Positions 53,586 to 63,313 of a stretch of DNA of 64,000 nt are shown piece after piece; within the stretch, counting starts at the first letter, position 1; each line of letters begins with the position of its first letter. Source of the stretch: Marinomonas mediterranea MMB-1 (GTDB lineage: Bacteria; Pseudomonadota; Gammaproteobacteria; Pseudomonadales; Marinomonadaceae); assembly GCF_000192865.1 (NCBI RefSeq), contig NC_015276.1:3658001-3722000 (forward strand), given 5' to 3'. Below the pieces are notes generated by a model. The model ran no database searches. It was not told where the DNA came from and worked only from the letters and a program-made list of their open reading frames with translations. A program made the translations under genes and the position numbers.

Positions 53586-53612
53586 AAGGAGGTTCTCCGA
53601 AAGAACCTCCTT
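53586..53612 (+). terminator. Terminator of hemE
   Basis: AAGGAGGTTC and GAACCTCCTT form a perfect 10-bp stem with a 7-base loop, 36 bases after the hemE stop. The T tract is short, so termination may be weak; it may serve both convergent genes. Confidence 0.7.
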
Positions 53613-53671
53613 TACTAATGCCCCTTCCCCTAAAAATCGCCTAATCAAAAAATCAGACACCCTCTAACAAA

Positions 53672-54040
53672 TCAAGAACCATCTAGCAGATGCGCAAGTT
53701 CTCGTAAACACGTTTCCTTGGGATTTCGTTTACTTCTAACCCAACGCCCGTTAGATTTCAGCGTAATCGCTTCAAACACGTCGTTGACATAGCAGCATGT
53801 TCGTTCCTCTCCCGAGCTTCCCAACCACGACACTCTGGCAATCGGCTCTCCGTTGGGGTACCCCAATAAGACCAATCTTAAATGCGCTTGCATTTCCAAG
53901 TTACTCACCCTGTAGGTCGCCAAACATTGCGGTACTGACACCTTTTTAAGCTGCAATGCATTCCGTCGCAGCTCGGATTTAAGATGACCAACAAAATCAT
54001 CCACACCCGCTTCAAACTTAATCATTTCGCCATGGTTCAT
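53672..54040 (-). CDS. Unrecognised small protein
   Basis: 122 residues, cytoplasmic in character (no signal peptide or membrane helix), rich in basic residues near the C-terminus (SNGRWVRSKRNPKETCLRELAHLLDG) and with four cysteines, two adjacent (CCY). I do not recognise the family. It is a single gene that converges with hemE and diverges from the P-II gene. The start at MNHGEMIKF is the only long option. Confidence 0.6.
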   Translation of the reverse strand: MNHGEMIKFEAGVDDFVGHLKSELRRNALQLKKVSVPQCLATYRVSNLEMQAHLRLVLLGYPNGEPIARVSWLGSSGEERTCCYVNDVFEAITLKSNGRWVRSKRNPKETCLRELAHLLDGS

Positions 54041-54169
54041 GGTCTTATCTCAATTATTTTTATTAAGGCAGGCCGTAAATATAGTCTAAAGAACGAACTT
54101 TGGTGGCGAACTCTGGCATTGAGTGATACTTTTAACGGCATAATTTTTTAGATATGTCGGAGACAGGCA

Positions 54170-54508
54170 ATGAAGTTAGTCACAGCGATTGTGAAGCCGT
54201 TTAAACTTGATGAAGTTCGTGAAGCACTTTCGGAGATTGGGATCAGCGGCATCACTGTTACGGAAGTAAAAGGATTTGGCAGGCAACGCGGCCATACTGA
54301 GCTATATCGAGGTGCTGAGTATGTGGTCGATTTTTTACCGAAAGTAAAATTAGAACTCGCTGTGGCCGATGACGAAGTTGATCACGCGATTGAAATAATC
54401 CAGAAAAGTGCCAACACTGGAAAAATAGGTGACGGTAAAATCTTTGTGACTAATCTTGAACAGATTATACGAATTCGTACCGGCGAAACTGGCTCTGATG
54501 CCGTTTAA
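54170..54508 (+). CDS. glnK: Nitrogen regulatory protein P-II
   Basis: 112 residues. KLVTAIVKPFKLDEVREALSEIGI, VKGFGRQRGHTELYRGAEY with the uridylylation tyrosine (Tyr51) and TGKIGDGKIFV are P-II motifs. KLVTA and AVADDE favour GlnK over GlnB, but no amtB follows, so the symbol is tentative. P-II proteins report 2-oxoglutarate and nitrogen status to glutamine synthetase control and ammonium transport. GGAGA precedes the ATG. Confidence 0.9.
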   Translation: MKLVTAIVKPFKLDEVREALSEIGISGITVTEVKGFGRQRGHTELYRGAEYVVDFLPKVKLELAVADDEVDHAIEIIQKSANTGKIGDGKIFVTNLEQIIRIRTGETGSDAV

Positions 54509-54700
54509 GCTCTAGTTCTTTACTGCTACAAGCTGGCCACCTATAACCCCTAAGCAGCCTGTAGCAGCCTGTAGAGCCATATTATACGATGCCATAATCT
54601 CTCTATTCAGAACCTCTGCTCAGAACCTTTCCTGAGCACTTATCTTAAACGCCTCAACGCCCTTATTAACACGAGATCACAAAAAAGTGAACTCAAAGAA

Positions 54701-55759
54701 CTACCGTGTTTTTTTCCAAAGTTGGCGTTTCTTGCGATCAACAGGCTCTCCACTTTTTATCGTCTCTGAAAGCAGTTTTCGCTCTTCTCTAGGCGTCACA
54801 TCAAAAAAGCCTTTGTAAGTCGTACTAAAATGCGGCGCGGACGTAAAACCACATTCTTGACCTATTTCTAGTATTGAACGATCCGTTTGAGTAATCAGTT
54901 GCCTCGCATGCTTAAGCCGGATCCCCAAATAGTATCTTGAGGGCACCGTGTCTAAACTTTGTTTAAACAACCTTTCCAAATGACGCCGTGATACCCCAAC
55001 ATGGTAAGCAATGTCATCTGACGATAGAGGCTCACGAATATTCGCTTCCATTAATTGAACCGCTTCTACTAATTTCGGCTGTCCTGTTCCAATTCGCGCT
55101 TGCAGAGGAATCCGTTGTGGGTCTTCATGCGTTCGGATGCGCTCGCAAACAAATTGTTCAGAAATACTACTCGCGAGTTCCATTCCATGCTCTTTACCTA
55201 TCAGGAACAACATCATATCCATTGCAGCCGTTCCCCCACTGCAAGTATAACGATCTCGGTCCACTTCAAATAAATGATTAGATACAATGGTTTTCGGGAA
55301 GTCATCCCTCAAATTTGAAATGCTCCACCAATGTATTGTCGCTCGATACCCATCCAATAGACCCGCTTTTGCCAGTAAGTGGCTTCCTGTACAAATCCCT
55401 CCTAAAGACACCCCCTTTGAGGACATACGTTTAAGCCACGATTCCATTGTGGGATCATCACTCTGTGTAACGGGAGAAGACCCACAAACAAAGACAGCAT
55501 CAAGGTCATTTGGAGCATCATTAGCAAGGTACTGAGCAACAGACAACGTGCCAGAATTCGAAAGTACATCTTTCGTATTTTTACCTATAGTACAAAACCG
55601 GTATAGCTCTTTACCACTCACCCAATTCGCCATATACAGGGTTTCGATTGCCGATGAGAAGGCCAACATAGAGAACTCCGGAAGTAGTAAAAAACCGTAC
55701 TTTTGAGGTTTTTGACCTACTTTCATGATTTCTCGTGATGCATATCTAGTTTTGTCCAA
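54701..55759 (-). CDS. GlxA/ArgR-type AraC family transcriptional regulator
   Basis: 352 residues. The N-terminal DJ-1/PfpI-like domain (YGFLLLPEFSMLAFSSAIETLYMAN; GGICTGSHLLAKAGLLDG) is followed by an AraC DNA-binding domain with two helix-turn-helix units (EPLSSDDIAYHVGVSRRHLERLFKQ; SILEIGQECGFTSAPHFSTTYK). This is the layout of Pseudomonas ArgR, GbdR and CdhR. It diverges from gdhB, and two TGTCGC-N8-AA sites between them match the reported Pseudomonas ArgR consensus. The TTG start at 55759 has AGGA upstream; ATG at 55726 is an alternative. Confidence 0.88.
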   Translation of the reverse strand: MDKTRYASREIMKVGQKPQKYGFLLLPEFSMLAFSSAIETLYMANWVSGKELYRFCTIGKNTKDVLSNSGTLSVAQYLANDAPNDLDAVFVCGSSPVTQSDDPTMESWLKRMSSKGVSLGGICTGSHLLAKAGLLDGYRATIHWWSISNLRDDFPKTIVSNHLFEVDRDRYTCSGGTAAMDMMLFLIGKEHGMELASSISEQFVCERIRTHEDPQRIPLQARIGTGQPKLVEAVQLMEANIREPLSSDDIAYHVGVSRRHLERLFKQSLDTVPSRYYLGIRLKHARQLITQTDRSILEIGQECGFTSAPHFSTTYKGFFDVTPREERKLLSETIKSGEPVDRKKRQLWKKTR

Positions 55760-55842
55760 TTTATTTTCCTGCTATAAGCCACTATAAAGCGATGTAATTT
55801 GGTTTAGAATGAATATTAAGAGCTCAGCTTTCTTTTTTTCAG

Positions 55843-55863
55843 CTATATTTAATTGTTGCGACA
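55843..55863 (-). promoter_or_regulatory. ArgR-like half-site facing the regulator gene
   Basis: On the minus strand TGTCGC-AACAATTA-AA-TATAG fits TGTCGC-N8-AA-N5, the half-site I know for the AraC-type ArgR of Pseudomonas aeruginosa. It lies 85-105 bases upstream of the regulator start. Confidence 0.5.
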
Positions 55864-55879
55864 CAAAGATATAACAAAA

Positions 55880-55900
55880 TGTCGCTATTAAAAAAGTAGC
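55880..55900 (+). promoter_or_regulatory. ArgR-like half-site facing gdhB
   Basis: TGTCGC-TATTAAAA-AA-GTAGC on the plus strand fits the same TGTCGC-N8-AA-N5 pattern. It is 122-142 bases before the gdhB ATG, and diverges from the other half-site with 16 bases between the TGTCGC cores. Confidence 0.5.
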
Positions 55901-56021
55901 AAACTTCTAAAACACTGTATTTTTCATAATAATGGTTAATGCGGGTTCGAAGAAGCTCTGACATAAATATAACTAAATAATAAGTTTAGACCACCACCCC
56001 CACTCATGAGGATGAGTTAAC

Positions 56022-59000
56022 ATGACTGACAGCAAAAAAGGCGAAATCATCGCCAGAATTGAAGCAGAAATTCACGATCACTTTTCCGCCACCGAAGCCG
56101 CGCAGCTAATTAACCTAAGCCAACTTTATTTTCATGACCTTCTGATTGAGGACATGGAAAATGAATCCATTGAAAACCTATACGGCAATATCGTCTGCCA
56201 ATGGGATTTCATGAAGCAACGCACTATTGGCACGCCTAAAGTTCGTGTTTATAACCCGAACTACGAAGAACACAGCTGGCAGTCAACACACACTGTTATT
56301 GAAGTACTAACAGACGACATGCCGTTCTTAGTATCTTCTTTTAACATGGCATTGGTTCGACTTGGACTCACCATCCATTTTACAGCGCACCCAATGGTAC
56401 CCGTTACTCGCTCTAAGAAAGGCGAACTAACGTCCATAGAGCTGGATATTAACAATCACTTTAACGAAGCACTTATTCGCTTCGAAGTGGACCGCCTGTC
56501 TGACGTCAATGTTATGGAGCAGATTAAGCAAGAATTGCTTTCTACTCTAGACGACGTAGTGAAATCTGTACAAGACTGGTCTGGCATGAAAGCCAAGCTT
56601 GGTGACATTATTAAAGAGTCATCAACATTTAAGCATCTGAAAGACGACCCGACCCACCAAGAGAATTTAGATTTCTTACGCTGGGTAGAAAACGACCACT
56701 TTACCTTTACAGGTTTCCGCGAATACGACTTAGTTCAAGGCGACAAAGAAACACACCTTAAACTTGTTGATGGATCAGGAATGGGGACATTCCGCGACCT
56801 TGATAAGCGCAAAGTGAAACGAGATATCACTCTAAGCGACCGCCTAGCTGAACTTGCTGTTGATCCAAACAACATATTAGTTATTACTAAATCGACGGCT
56901 ATATCTACCGTACATCGCCCCGTTCACTTAGATTACTTAGGAGTAAAACGGTTCGACAAAAACGGTAAAGTTGTCGGAGAGTGGCGCTTCTTTGGCCTAT
57001 ACTCGTCAACCGCGTATGTTGCACGCCTTCAAGATATCCCGTTGCTACGCAAGAAGCTTGAGTACATTGTTGACAATATTAACGTTGACAATAACAGCCA
57101 TAAAGGCAAAAACCTTAAGCACATTCTAAACAGCTACCCTCGTGATGAGATGCTACAAGCCCCCGCTGAGGAGCTGGCTCACACAATCGAAAGTATCTTA
57201 GCAATACAGGAACGTCGACAATTACGTGTCTTCTTACGTAAGGACATTTATGGCCGATTTCTTAACGCATTGGTCTATGTTCCACGTCATCGCTACAACA
57301 CCGAAATGCGTATCAAGATGCAAGAAATCCTTATGGAAGCTTGCAATGGCACAAGCTCTGAATTCAACGTTCAGTTCTCACAATTAGTCCTAGCACGTGT
57401 CAATTTCACTATTCAAATTGCGGACCCGCAAACGAATCGCGTTATCGATGCTCAAGACATTCAATCAAAAATGCAGGAAGCAATGGCGTCGTGGGAAGAC
57501 AAACTTCTCGAAGCGCTGCATACCAGCATGGGTGAAGAAAAAGGCAATCAGCTTTTCGAAGCTTACGCGCCTTACCTTCCAGCGGCTTACCGTGAAGACT
57601 TTTCTCCTAATGCGGCCGTTTTAGACATTGAACGTTTAAACGAGTTAGCAAGCGAGGGCGACATTACAACGCATTTGTATCGCCAAGTGGGTCAGTCAAA
57701 GAACAACTACTTCTTTAAAGTATACGGTTCTGGTACAACGCTTATTCTATCTGATGTACTTCCAATACTTGAGTGCATGGGGCTTAGAGTACTAGAAGCT
57801 CGCCCGTACGAACTTGACCAGAATGGTGACGGCAAAGCCAACACTTGGGTTGTAGAGTTTGCGATCAGTGTGAACGACGGCGTCAACCTAGAGAAAAAGA
57901 CACAACGTGAAGCCTTCCAAGACGCGTTTAATCAGGTCTTCTTACGCCGTGTTGAAAACGATCGATTCAATGCCTTGGTACTGGATGCATCTCTAACGTG
58001 GCGTCAGGTCACTATGCTTCGTGCCGTGACTAAATATCTAAATCAGTTGCAAATTCCGTTCTCACGTCCGTACATGCAACAAACATTAGAGAAAAACGCT
58101 AATATTGCGAAATTATTGGTACAACTCTTTGAGCAACGCTTCCATCCAGAAATGGAAAGCAAACGCGAAGACAAAATTGCAAAACTAGAAGAAAAGCTCG
58201 AAGCGGCCTTTGATCAGGTTGCAAACCTGGATGAGGATCGAATCCTTAAGCATTATCTATCCGTTATTCAAGCAATGCTTCGTACTAACTTCTACCAAGT
58301 CTCAGAATCCGGCGACGTGAAAGATTACGTGTCTTTCAAACTGGATCCAACTCAGATTCCTGCTGTCCCTTTGCCACGACCTCAGTTCGAGATTTTCGTC
58401 TACGCACCTTGGGTTGAAGGTGTTCACATGCGAGGCGGTAAAGTTGCTCGTGGCGGCCTTCGCTGGTCAGATCGTATGGAAGATTTCCGTACTGAAGTCC
58501 TAGGGCTGGTTAAAGCGCAAATGGTTAAAAACGCCGTTATCGTTCCAGCTGGAGCAAAAGGTGGCTTTGTTGCTAAGCAATTGAAGAAAAACGCGTCTCG
58601 TGAAGAAGTTCAAACAGAAGTAGTGCGTTGTTACACCACGTTCATTTCTGGTTTGTTGGACATCACTGATAACCTAGTACAAAACGAAGTTGTACCACCA
58701 CTTTCAGTAGTTCGTTATGACGAAGATGACCCATACCTAGTTGTTGCAGCCGATAAAGGCACAGCCACCTTCTCTGATATTGCGAACAGCATTTCTGAGA
58801 AATACGGATTTTGGTTAGGCGACGCATTCGCTTCTGGGGGATCAAACGGTTACGACCATAAGAAAATGGGCATTACCGCACGCGGCGCATGGGAGTCGGT
58901 TAAACGTCAATTTAAAGAAATTGGCCTCAACTGTCAGACAACGGATTTCACCGCAGTCGGCATTGGCGATATGGCAGGTGACGTATTCGGTAACGGCATG

Positions 59001-60845
59001 CTGCTTTCTGAACATACCCGTTTGGTCGCTGCGTTTAACCACATGCACATTTTTATCGACCCGACACCAGAGGCGGCGGCTTCATTCGAAGAACGTAAAC
59101 GCTTATTCGAATTACCTCGTTCGTCTTGGGAAGACTACAACAAAGCGTTGATTTCAAAAGGCGGCGGCATCTTTAGTCGTAGCGCGAAATCCATTCCAAT
59201 CAACGCAGATATTCGTAAAGCGCTTGGCATTGAAGGCAATGCGAAATCAATGGCGCCGACCGATTTAATTTCTGCCATTTTGAAAGCCCCTGTCGACCTA
59301 CTTTGGAATGGCGGCATCGGCACCTATGCAAAATCGGAATCTGAGTCACATGCCGACGCAGGCGACAGCGGCAACGATGCACTGCGCGTTAACGGTAATG
59401 AACTACGATGCAAGATTGTCGGTGAAGGCGGTAACCTCGGCTTAACTCAGAGAGCACGAATCGAGTTTGCGCAAAATGGCGGTTTGATGAGTACTGACGC
59501 CATCGACAACTCTGCCGGCGTAGACAGCTCTGACCACGAAGTAAACATCAAAATTCTGCTTAACCGTGTCGTCGAGAATGGCGATATGACTGAAAAGCAA
59601 CGCAACACGCTTTTAGCAGAAATGACGGACGAAGTAGGCGAACTGGTACTTAGTCACAACGTTGGCCAAAGCCATGTCTTGTCTCTGGAAAATTCACAAG
59701 CCTCAGAGAAACTGGCTGACCATTGGCGTTTAATGTTGTCTCTAGTTCGCGAAGGCCGCTTGCACCGTCAGATCGAGTTCTTGCCAACAGACGGTCAAAT
59801 TCGCAAACGTATGAACAAAGGAGCTGGTCTAACCAGACCCGAAATTTCGGTACTGCTCGCATATGCCAAGATTAAGTTCTACACACAGTTGGTGGAAGAC
59901 GGTATCGGCAGTGATGCGGATTTGATTGAGCAGATTAAAGATTACTTCCCGAAGCCGTTAACCGAACGTTTTGGCGACGACATGGCAACTCACCCACTGG
60001 CGCAAGAAATTGTGGCAGCGCACGTTACCAATAATGTCGGTAACCGTATGGGGCCGACATTTGGCACCCATGTTCAGGAAGAAACCAGTGCGTCAGCATT
60101 GAACATTGTGCGTGCTTACATGGCAGCCGAAGAGATCTTTGGCATCCCTGCACTTTGGGATGCGATCAACAATCTTGATTTCCAAGTTGAAAACGATGTT
60201 CTCAATAAGCTGCTCATCCGCATTCAGGTTTTGGCTGAACGCGCGACATTATGGTTACTACGAAATACGCGTGAAAGCTTGTCGATTCAACGCTTGATCG
60301 AGACTTACAAACCTGGTGTCGAAGCCATTCGCGCCAATATGCAGGCGATTCTAACCGAACCAAGCCTAGCGCATTTGGACGAGTTGACGGCATCACTGAC
60401 TGAACAAGGTGTTCCTGAAGATGTTGCGAAAGCAATGACCTCAAACCATTACTTGTTCTACGGTTTGGATATCATTCGAGTGGCCACTAACACAGATCGA
60501 GAAGTATTAGACGTCGCTCAGACGTACTTCACGCTCGAAACTGATTTGGACCTTCATTGGTTACGTCATAGTGTTAATGACTTACCGGCTGACGACATGT
60601 GGTCTCGTAGAGCCAAAGCAGGTCTTGGCGACGAAGTCGATAACGGACTTCGCACGTTGACTCAAGAAGTCATTCAAACGAGTGCAGAGATCAACGAACT
60701 AGAAGAACGTTTGAGTCATTGGCGTGAGCTAAACAGTGACAATATTAGTCACTATCGCGCGACCTTTAACGAAATAAAAACAGAAACAGATTTAAGCCTA
60801 GCAATGATCTCTGTTGCTATTCGTGAGCTAAGAAATCTGATATAA
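56022..60845 (+). CDS. gdhB: Large NAD-dependent glutamate dehydrogenase
   Basis: 1607 residues, the L-180 class of NAD-GDH found in Pseudomonas and relatives. A long N-terminal regulatory part precedes the catalytic core with RGGKVARGGLRWSDRMEDFRTEVLGLVKAQMVKN, AGAKGGFVAK and LLWNGGIGTYAKS, then GEGGNLGLTQRARIEF of the NAD domain. It converts glutamate to 2-oxoglutarate and ammonia during amino-acid catabolism. GAGGATGAG precedes the ATG. In P. aeruginosa the same enzyme is arginine-induced through ArgR, which agrees with the divergent regulator here. Confidence 0.96.
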   Translation: MTDSKKGEIIARIEAEIHDHFSATEAAQLINLSQLYFHDLLIEDMENESIENLYGNIVCQWDFMKQRTIGTPKVRVYNPNYEEHSWQSTHTVIEVLTDDMPFLVSSFNMALVRLGLTIHFTAHPMVPVTRSKKGELTSIELDINNHFNEALIRFEVDRLSDVNVMEQIKQELLSTLDDVVKSVQDWSGMKAKLGDIIKESSTFKHLKDDPTHQENLDFLRWVENDHFTFTGFREYDLVQGDKETHLKLVDGSGMGTFRDLDKRKVKRDITLSDRLAELAVDPNNILVITKSTAISTVHRPVHLDYLGVKRFDKNGKVVGEWRFFGLYSSTAYVARLQDIPLLRKKLEYIVDNINVDNNSHKGKNLKHILNSYPRDEMLQAPAEELAHTIESILAIQERRQLRVFLRKDIYGRFLNALVYVPRHRYNTEMRIKMQEILMEACNGTSSEFNVQFSQLVLARVNFTIQIADPQTNRVIDAQDIQSKMQEAMASWEDKLLEALHTSMGEEKGNQLFEAYAPYLPAAYREDFSPNAAVLDIERLNELASEGDITTHLYRQVGQSKNNYFFKVYGSGTTLILSDVLPILECMGLRVLEARPYELDQNGDGKANTWVVEFAISVNDGVNLEKKTQREAFQDAFNQVFLRRVENDRFNALVLDASLTWRQVTMLRAVTKYLNQLQIPFSRPYMQQTLEKNANIAKLLVQLFEQRFHPEMESKREDKIAKLEEKLEAAFDQVANLDEDRILKHYLSVIQAMLRTNFYQVSESGDVKDYVSFKLDPTQIPAVPLPRPQFEIFVYAPWVEGVHMRGGKVARGGLRWSDRMEDFRTEVLGLVKAQMVKNAVIVPAGAKGGFVAKQLKKNASREEVQTEVVRCYTTFISGLLDITDNLVQNEVVPPLSVVRYDEDDPYLVVAADKGTATFSDIANSISEKYGFWLGDAFASGGSNGYDHKKMGITARGAWESVKRQFKEIGLNCQTTDFTAVGIGDMAGDVFGNGMLLSEHTRLVAAFNHMHIFIDPTPEAAASFEERKRLFELPRSSWEDYNKALISKGGGIFSRSAKSIPINADIRKALGIEGNAKSMAPTDLISAILKAPVDLLWNGGIGTYAKSESESHADAGDSGNDALRVNGNELRCKIVGEGGNLGLTQRARIEFAQNGGLMSTDAIDNSAGVDSSDHEVNIKILLNRVVENGDMTEKQRNTLLAEMTDEVGELVLSHNVGQSHVLSLENSQASEKLADHWRLMLSLVREGRLHRQIEFLPTDGQIRKRMNKGAGLTRPEISVLLAYAKIKFYTQLVEDGIGSDADLIEQIKDYFPKPLTERFGDDMATHPLAQEIVAAHVTNNVGNRMGPTFGTHVQEETSASALNIVRAYMAAEEIFGIPALWDAINNLDFQVENDVLNKLLIRIQVLAERATLWLLRNTRESLSIQRLIETYKPGVEAIRANMQAILTEPSLAHLDELTASLTEQGVPEDVAKAMTSNHYLFYGLDIIRVATNTDREVLDVAQTYFTLETDLDLHWLRHSVNDLPADDMWSRRAKAGLGDEVDNGLRTLTQEVIQTSAEINELEERLSHWRELNSDNISHYRATFNEIKTETDLSLAMISVAIRELRNLI

Positions 60846-60895
60846 ACCTAAGGCGGTCAAACGACTGACCGCCGGAATTTTAAGAGGTAGATAAA

Positions 60896-62119
60896 GTGAC
60901 AGAGCAAGTAACGAGAGCAACCTTTGACGAAGTAATGGTTCCAAACTACGCACCTTCGGATATTATTCCAGTGCGCGGTGAAGGCTCTCGCGTTTGGGAT
61001 AAAAATGGAAAAGAGTACATCGATTTTGCTGGCGGCATCGCCGTCACCGCACTCGGGCACTCTCATCCAACATTGGTAAAAGCGATGCGCGATCAGGCGG
61101 ATCAGCTTTGGCACCTATCCAACGTGATGACCAACGAACCTGCACTCCGTTTAGCGAAAAAGCTAACGGAAAAAACCTTTGCTGAACGCGTCTTTTTCGC
61201 GAACAGCGGCGGTGAAGCAAACGAGGCTGCTTTCAAACTTGCTCGACGTTACGCGTACGATCATGTTGGCCCTGAAAAGCATGAAATCATTTCGTTCTAT
61301 AAGTCATTTCATGGTCGTACTTTATTTACGGTTACCGTCGGCGGACAACCAAAATACACGGAAGGTTTTGAACCCGCACCGGGAGGCATCAAACATTGTG
61401 ATTATAATGATATTGAGCAACTCAAGGGGCTGATATCAGATAAAACATGTGCTGTTGTGATGGAACCGATTCAAGGAGAAGGCGGCGTTATTCCAGCCAA
61501 CCTTGAATTTGCTAAACAGGTTCGTGAACTATGTGATGCACACAATGCACTGCTTGTTTTCGATGAAGTGCAATCTGGTGTGGGTCGTACCGGTACGTTC
61601 TTCGCGTACGAACAACTGGGTGTCACTCCTGACATTCTTACGTCGGCAAAAGCGTTAGGCAATGGTTTCCCTGTCGGCGCAATGTTAACCACAGAGAAAA
61701 TCGCAAGCAGTTTGGCTTTTGGTACGCACGGTAGCACGTATGGCGGCAATCCTATGGCCTGCGTTATTGCCGAAGCGGTGATCGACATTATCGGCACTGA
61801 CGAGGTTCTTAGTGGCGTTAAGAAACGTCATGAGTTATACGTGGAAGGCTTAAAAGCGATTAACGACAAATACAATGTATTCAAAGACATTCGAGGTATG
61901 GGGCTGTTAATCGGTGCCGAACTGGTCGATGAACTCGCTGGACACGGTAAAGACTTCTTCGCTGAAAGTGCAAACCAAGGCTTGCTTATATTGGTTGCCG
62001 GGCCAAACGTTATCCGCCTAGCGCCGTCACTGATCATTCCAGAAGAAGACATCAAAGCCGGACTTGAGCGCTTTGAAAACACGATCAAAGTTGTGCTTGA
62101 GACATTATCAACTAAATAA
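60896..62119 (+). CDS. astC: Succinylornithine/acetylornithine aminotransferase
   Basis: 407 residues from a GTG with AGAGG upstream. TRATFDEVMVPNYAPSDIIPVRGEGSRVWD matches the AstC/AruC N-terminus closely. FANSGGEANEAAFKLAR, SFHGRTLFTVTVGGQPKYT, FDEVQSGVGRTG and the lysine of TSAKALGNGFPVGA complete the class III pattern. It removes the delta-amino group of succinylornithine in arginine degradation and may also serve arginine synthesis as ArgD. It is 50 bases after gdhB. Confidence 0.88.
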   Translation: MTEQVTRATFDEVMVPNYAPSDIIPVRGEGSRVWDKNGKEYIDFAGGIAVTALGHSHPTLVKAMRDQADQLWHLSNVMTNEPALRLAKKLTEKTFAERVFFANSGGEANEAAFKLARRYAYDHVGPEKHEIISFYKSFHGRTLFTVTVGGQPKYTEGFEPAPGGIKHCDYNDIEQLKGLISDKTCAVVMEPIQGEGGVIPANLEFAKQVRELCDAHNALLVFDEVQSGVGRTGTFFAYEQLGVTPDILTSAKALGNGFPVGAMLTTEKIASSLAFGTHGSTYGGNPMACVIAEAVIDIIGTDEVLSGVKKRHELYVEGLKAINDKYNVFKDIRGMGLLIGAELVDELAGHGKDFFAESANQGLLILVAGPNVIRLAPSLIIPEEDIKAGLERFENTIKVVLETLSTK

Positions 62120-62192
62120 CAGCGCCTGAAGTAACAACATACTGAATCGCAATAAGTAGCAAACCTTTTAGTTGCATTTGTTAGCTCAAAAA

Positions 62193-62224
62193 AAAGGCGT
62201 TTGATATCAAAATCAAACGCCTTT
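62193..62224. terminator. Bidirectional terminator between astC and the phzF-like gene
   Basis: AAAGGCGTTTGAT and ATCAAACGCCTTT form a perfect 13-bp stem with a 6-base loop between convergent genes, with an A run before it and a T-rich stretch after it. Confidence 0.88.
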
Positions 62225-62241
62225 GCTTTTTCTACTAGCGG

Positions 62242-63108
62242 TTAGAACCCGCTCAAGCTCCACTGTCGCATTAAATTAGCAGTCCCTTTTACATAGACTT
62301 TTTGAATTTCGTCGTCTTGAATATCAAGTGACGCATGCAACGCTGACGGACTGCCTAACACTCTTCCTTGTTCGAACCACGCCTCATCAATACCATAATG
62401 TCTGAACATGAAGGTGATCAAAGCACCACATGCACTGCCTGTCGCAGATTCTTCGTTGATGCCTACCAGCGGCGCGAAATTTCGAGCGCTTGCTGTAAAA
62501 TATTCGACGGCTGGATTCACTTCAAAAATATGAAAACCCAATACGTTATGCTCTTTCGAAAACCGTTCTATTAATTCGAAATTAGGATTCAGTTTATCCA
62601 GTACCCCATTAGGTACTTGCATTAACACTTCAGCCACTCCCGTTGAAATTATCTCTGGCATTGGCATACCTTCATTGAACATAGATTTATTCATACCGAA
62701 CAATTCGATAGAGTCGAATGCAGATAAATACCCCTTTAAATGAGGTTTAACTTGCTCTTGAGTCACAAAGCCCTGTCCATCTATTTCAACCCCTAGAACA
62801 CCGACCTTACTTTCTTGGCAATACTGACCTGTATTTAACACACCTAAGCGGTTCATTAGCCAGAATGTAGCTAATGTTGCATGCCCACAAAAATCAATTT
62901 CACTTGTTGGCGTATAAAACTCAATCTTAAAATCTGCGACTTCGCTGCGACTAACAAACGCCGTTTCCGACACACCAATTTTCGTTGCTATTCTTTGTCT
63001 CTCTTCCTTTGGTAGTGAATCAGCGTGCAGCACGACACCAGCTGGATTCCCCCCAACACCTTGGAATGTAAACGCATTGACTAAGTAAACGATATTATTC
63101 GATATCAA
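62242..63108 (-). CDS. PhzF family isomerase-like protein
   Basis: 288 residues from a TTG with AAGGTG 6 bases upstream. YLVNAFTFQGVGGNPAGVVLHAD, GVSETAFVSRS with the catalytic glutamate, FYTPTSEIDFCGHATLATFWL and ESATGSACGAL are PhzF motifs. Most family members outside phenazine clusters have unknown substrates, and no phenazine genes are present here. Confidence 0.9.
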   Translation of the reverse strand: MISNNIVYLVNAFTFQGVGGNPAGVVLHADSLPKEERQRIATKIGVSETAFVSRSEVADFKIEFYTPTSEIDFCGHATLATFWLMNRLGVLNTGQYCQESKVGVLGVEIDGQGFVTQEQVKPHLKGYLSAFDSIELFGMNKSMFNEGMPMPEIISTGVAEVLMQVPNGVLDKLNPNFELIERFSKEHNVLGFHIFEVNPAVEYFTASARNFAPLVGINEESATGSACGALITFMFRHYGIDEAWFEQGRVLGSPSALHASLDIQDDEIQKVYVKGTANLMRQWSLSGF

Positions 63109-63313
63109 CTCGGCACCTTCTGTGCAAGAAACATTGAAAACTGTTTTCTAAAACAAAAACACAGCTTAGTGTTTTAAATATGGATAGACAACCATGAAAC
63201 TTATGTTGTTTTGTGAAGTCTGAGACGATAACGACCATCTACTTCATTGTTCTTGTTAAGTAAGTGGTTTAAGCTGACAAACTGTGCAAAATTATTGAAT
63301 AGAGAGCCCAAAC

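Noticed and set aside
54523..54567. 8-bp inverted repeat CTGCTACA/TGTAGCAG after the P-II gene
   Set aside because: No T tract, a long spacer and nearby direct repeats (CAGCCTGTAG); too weak for a terminator call.
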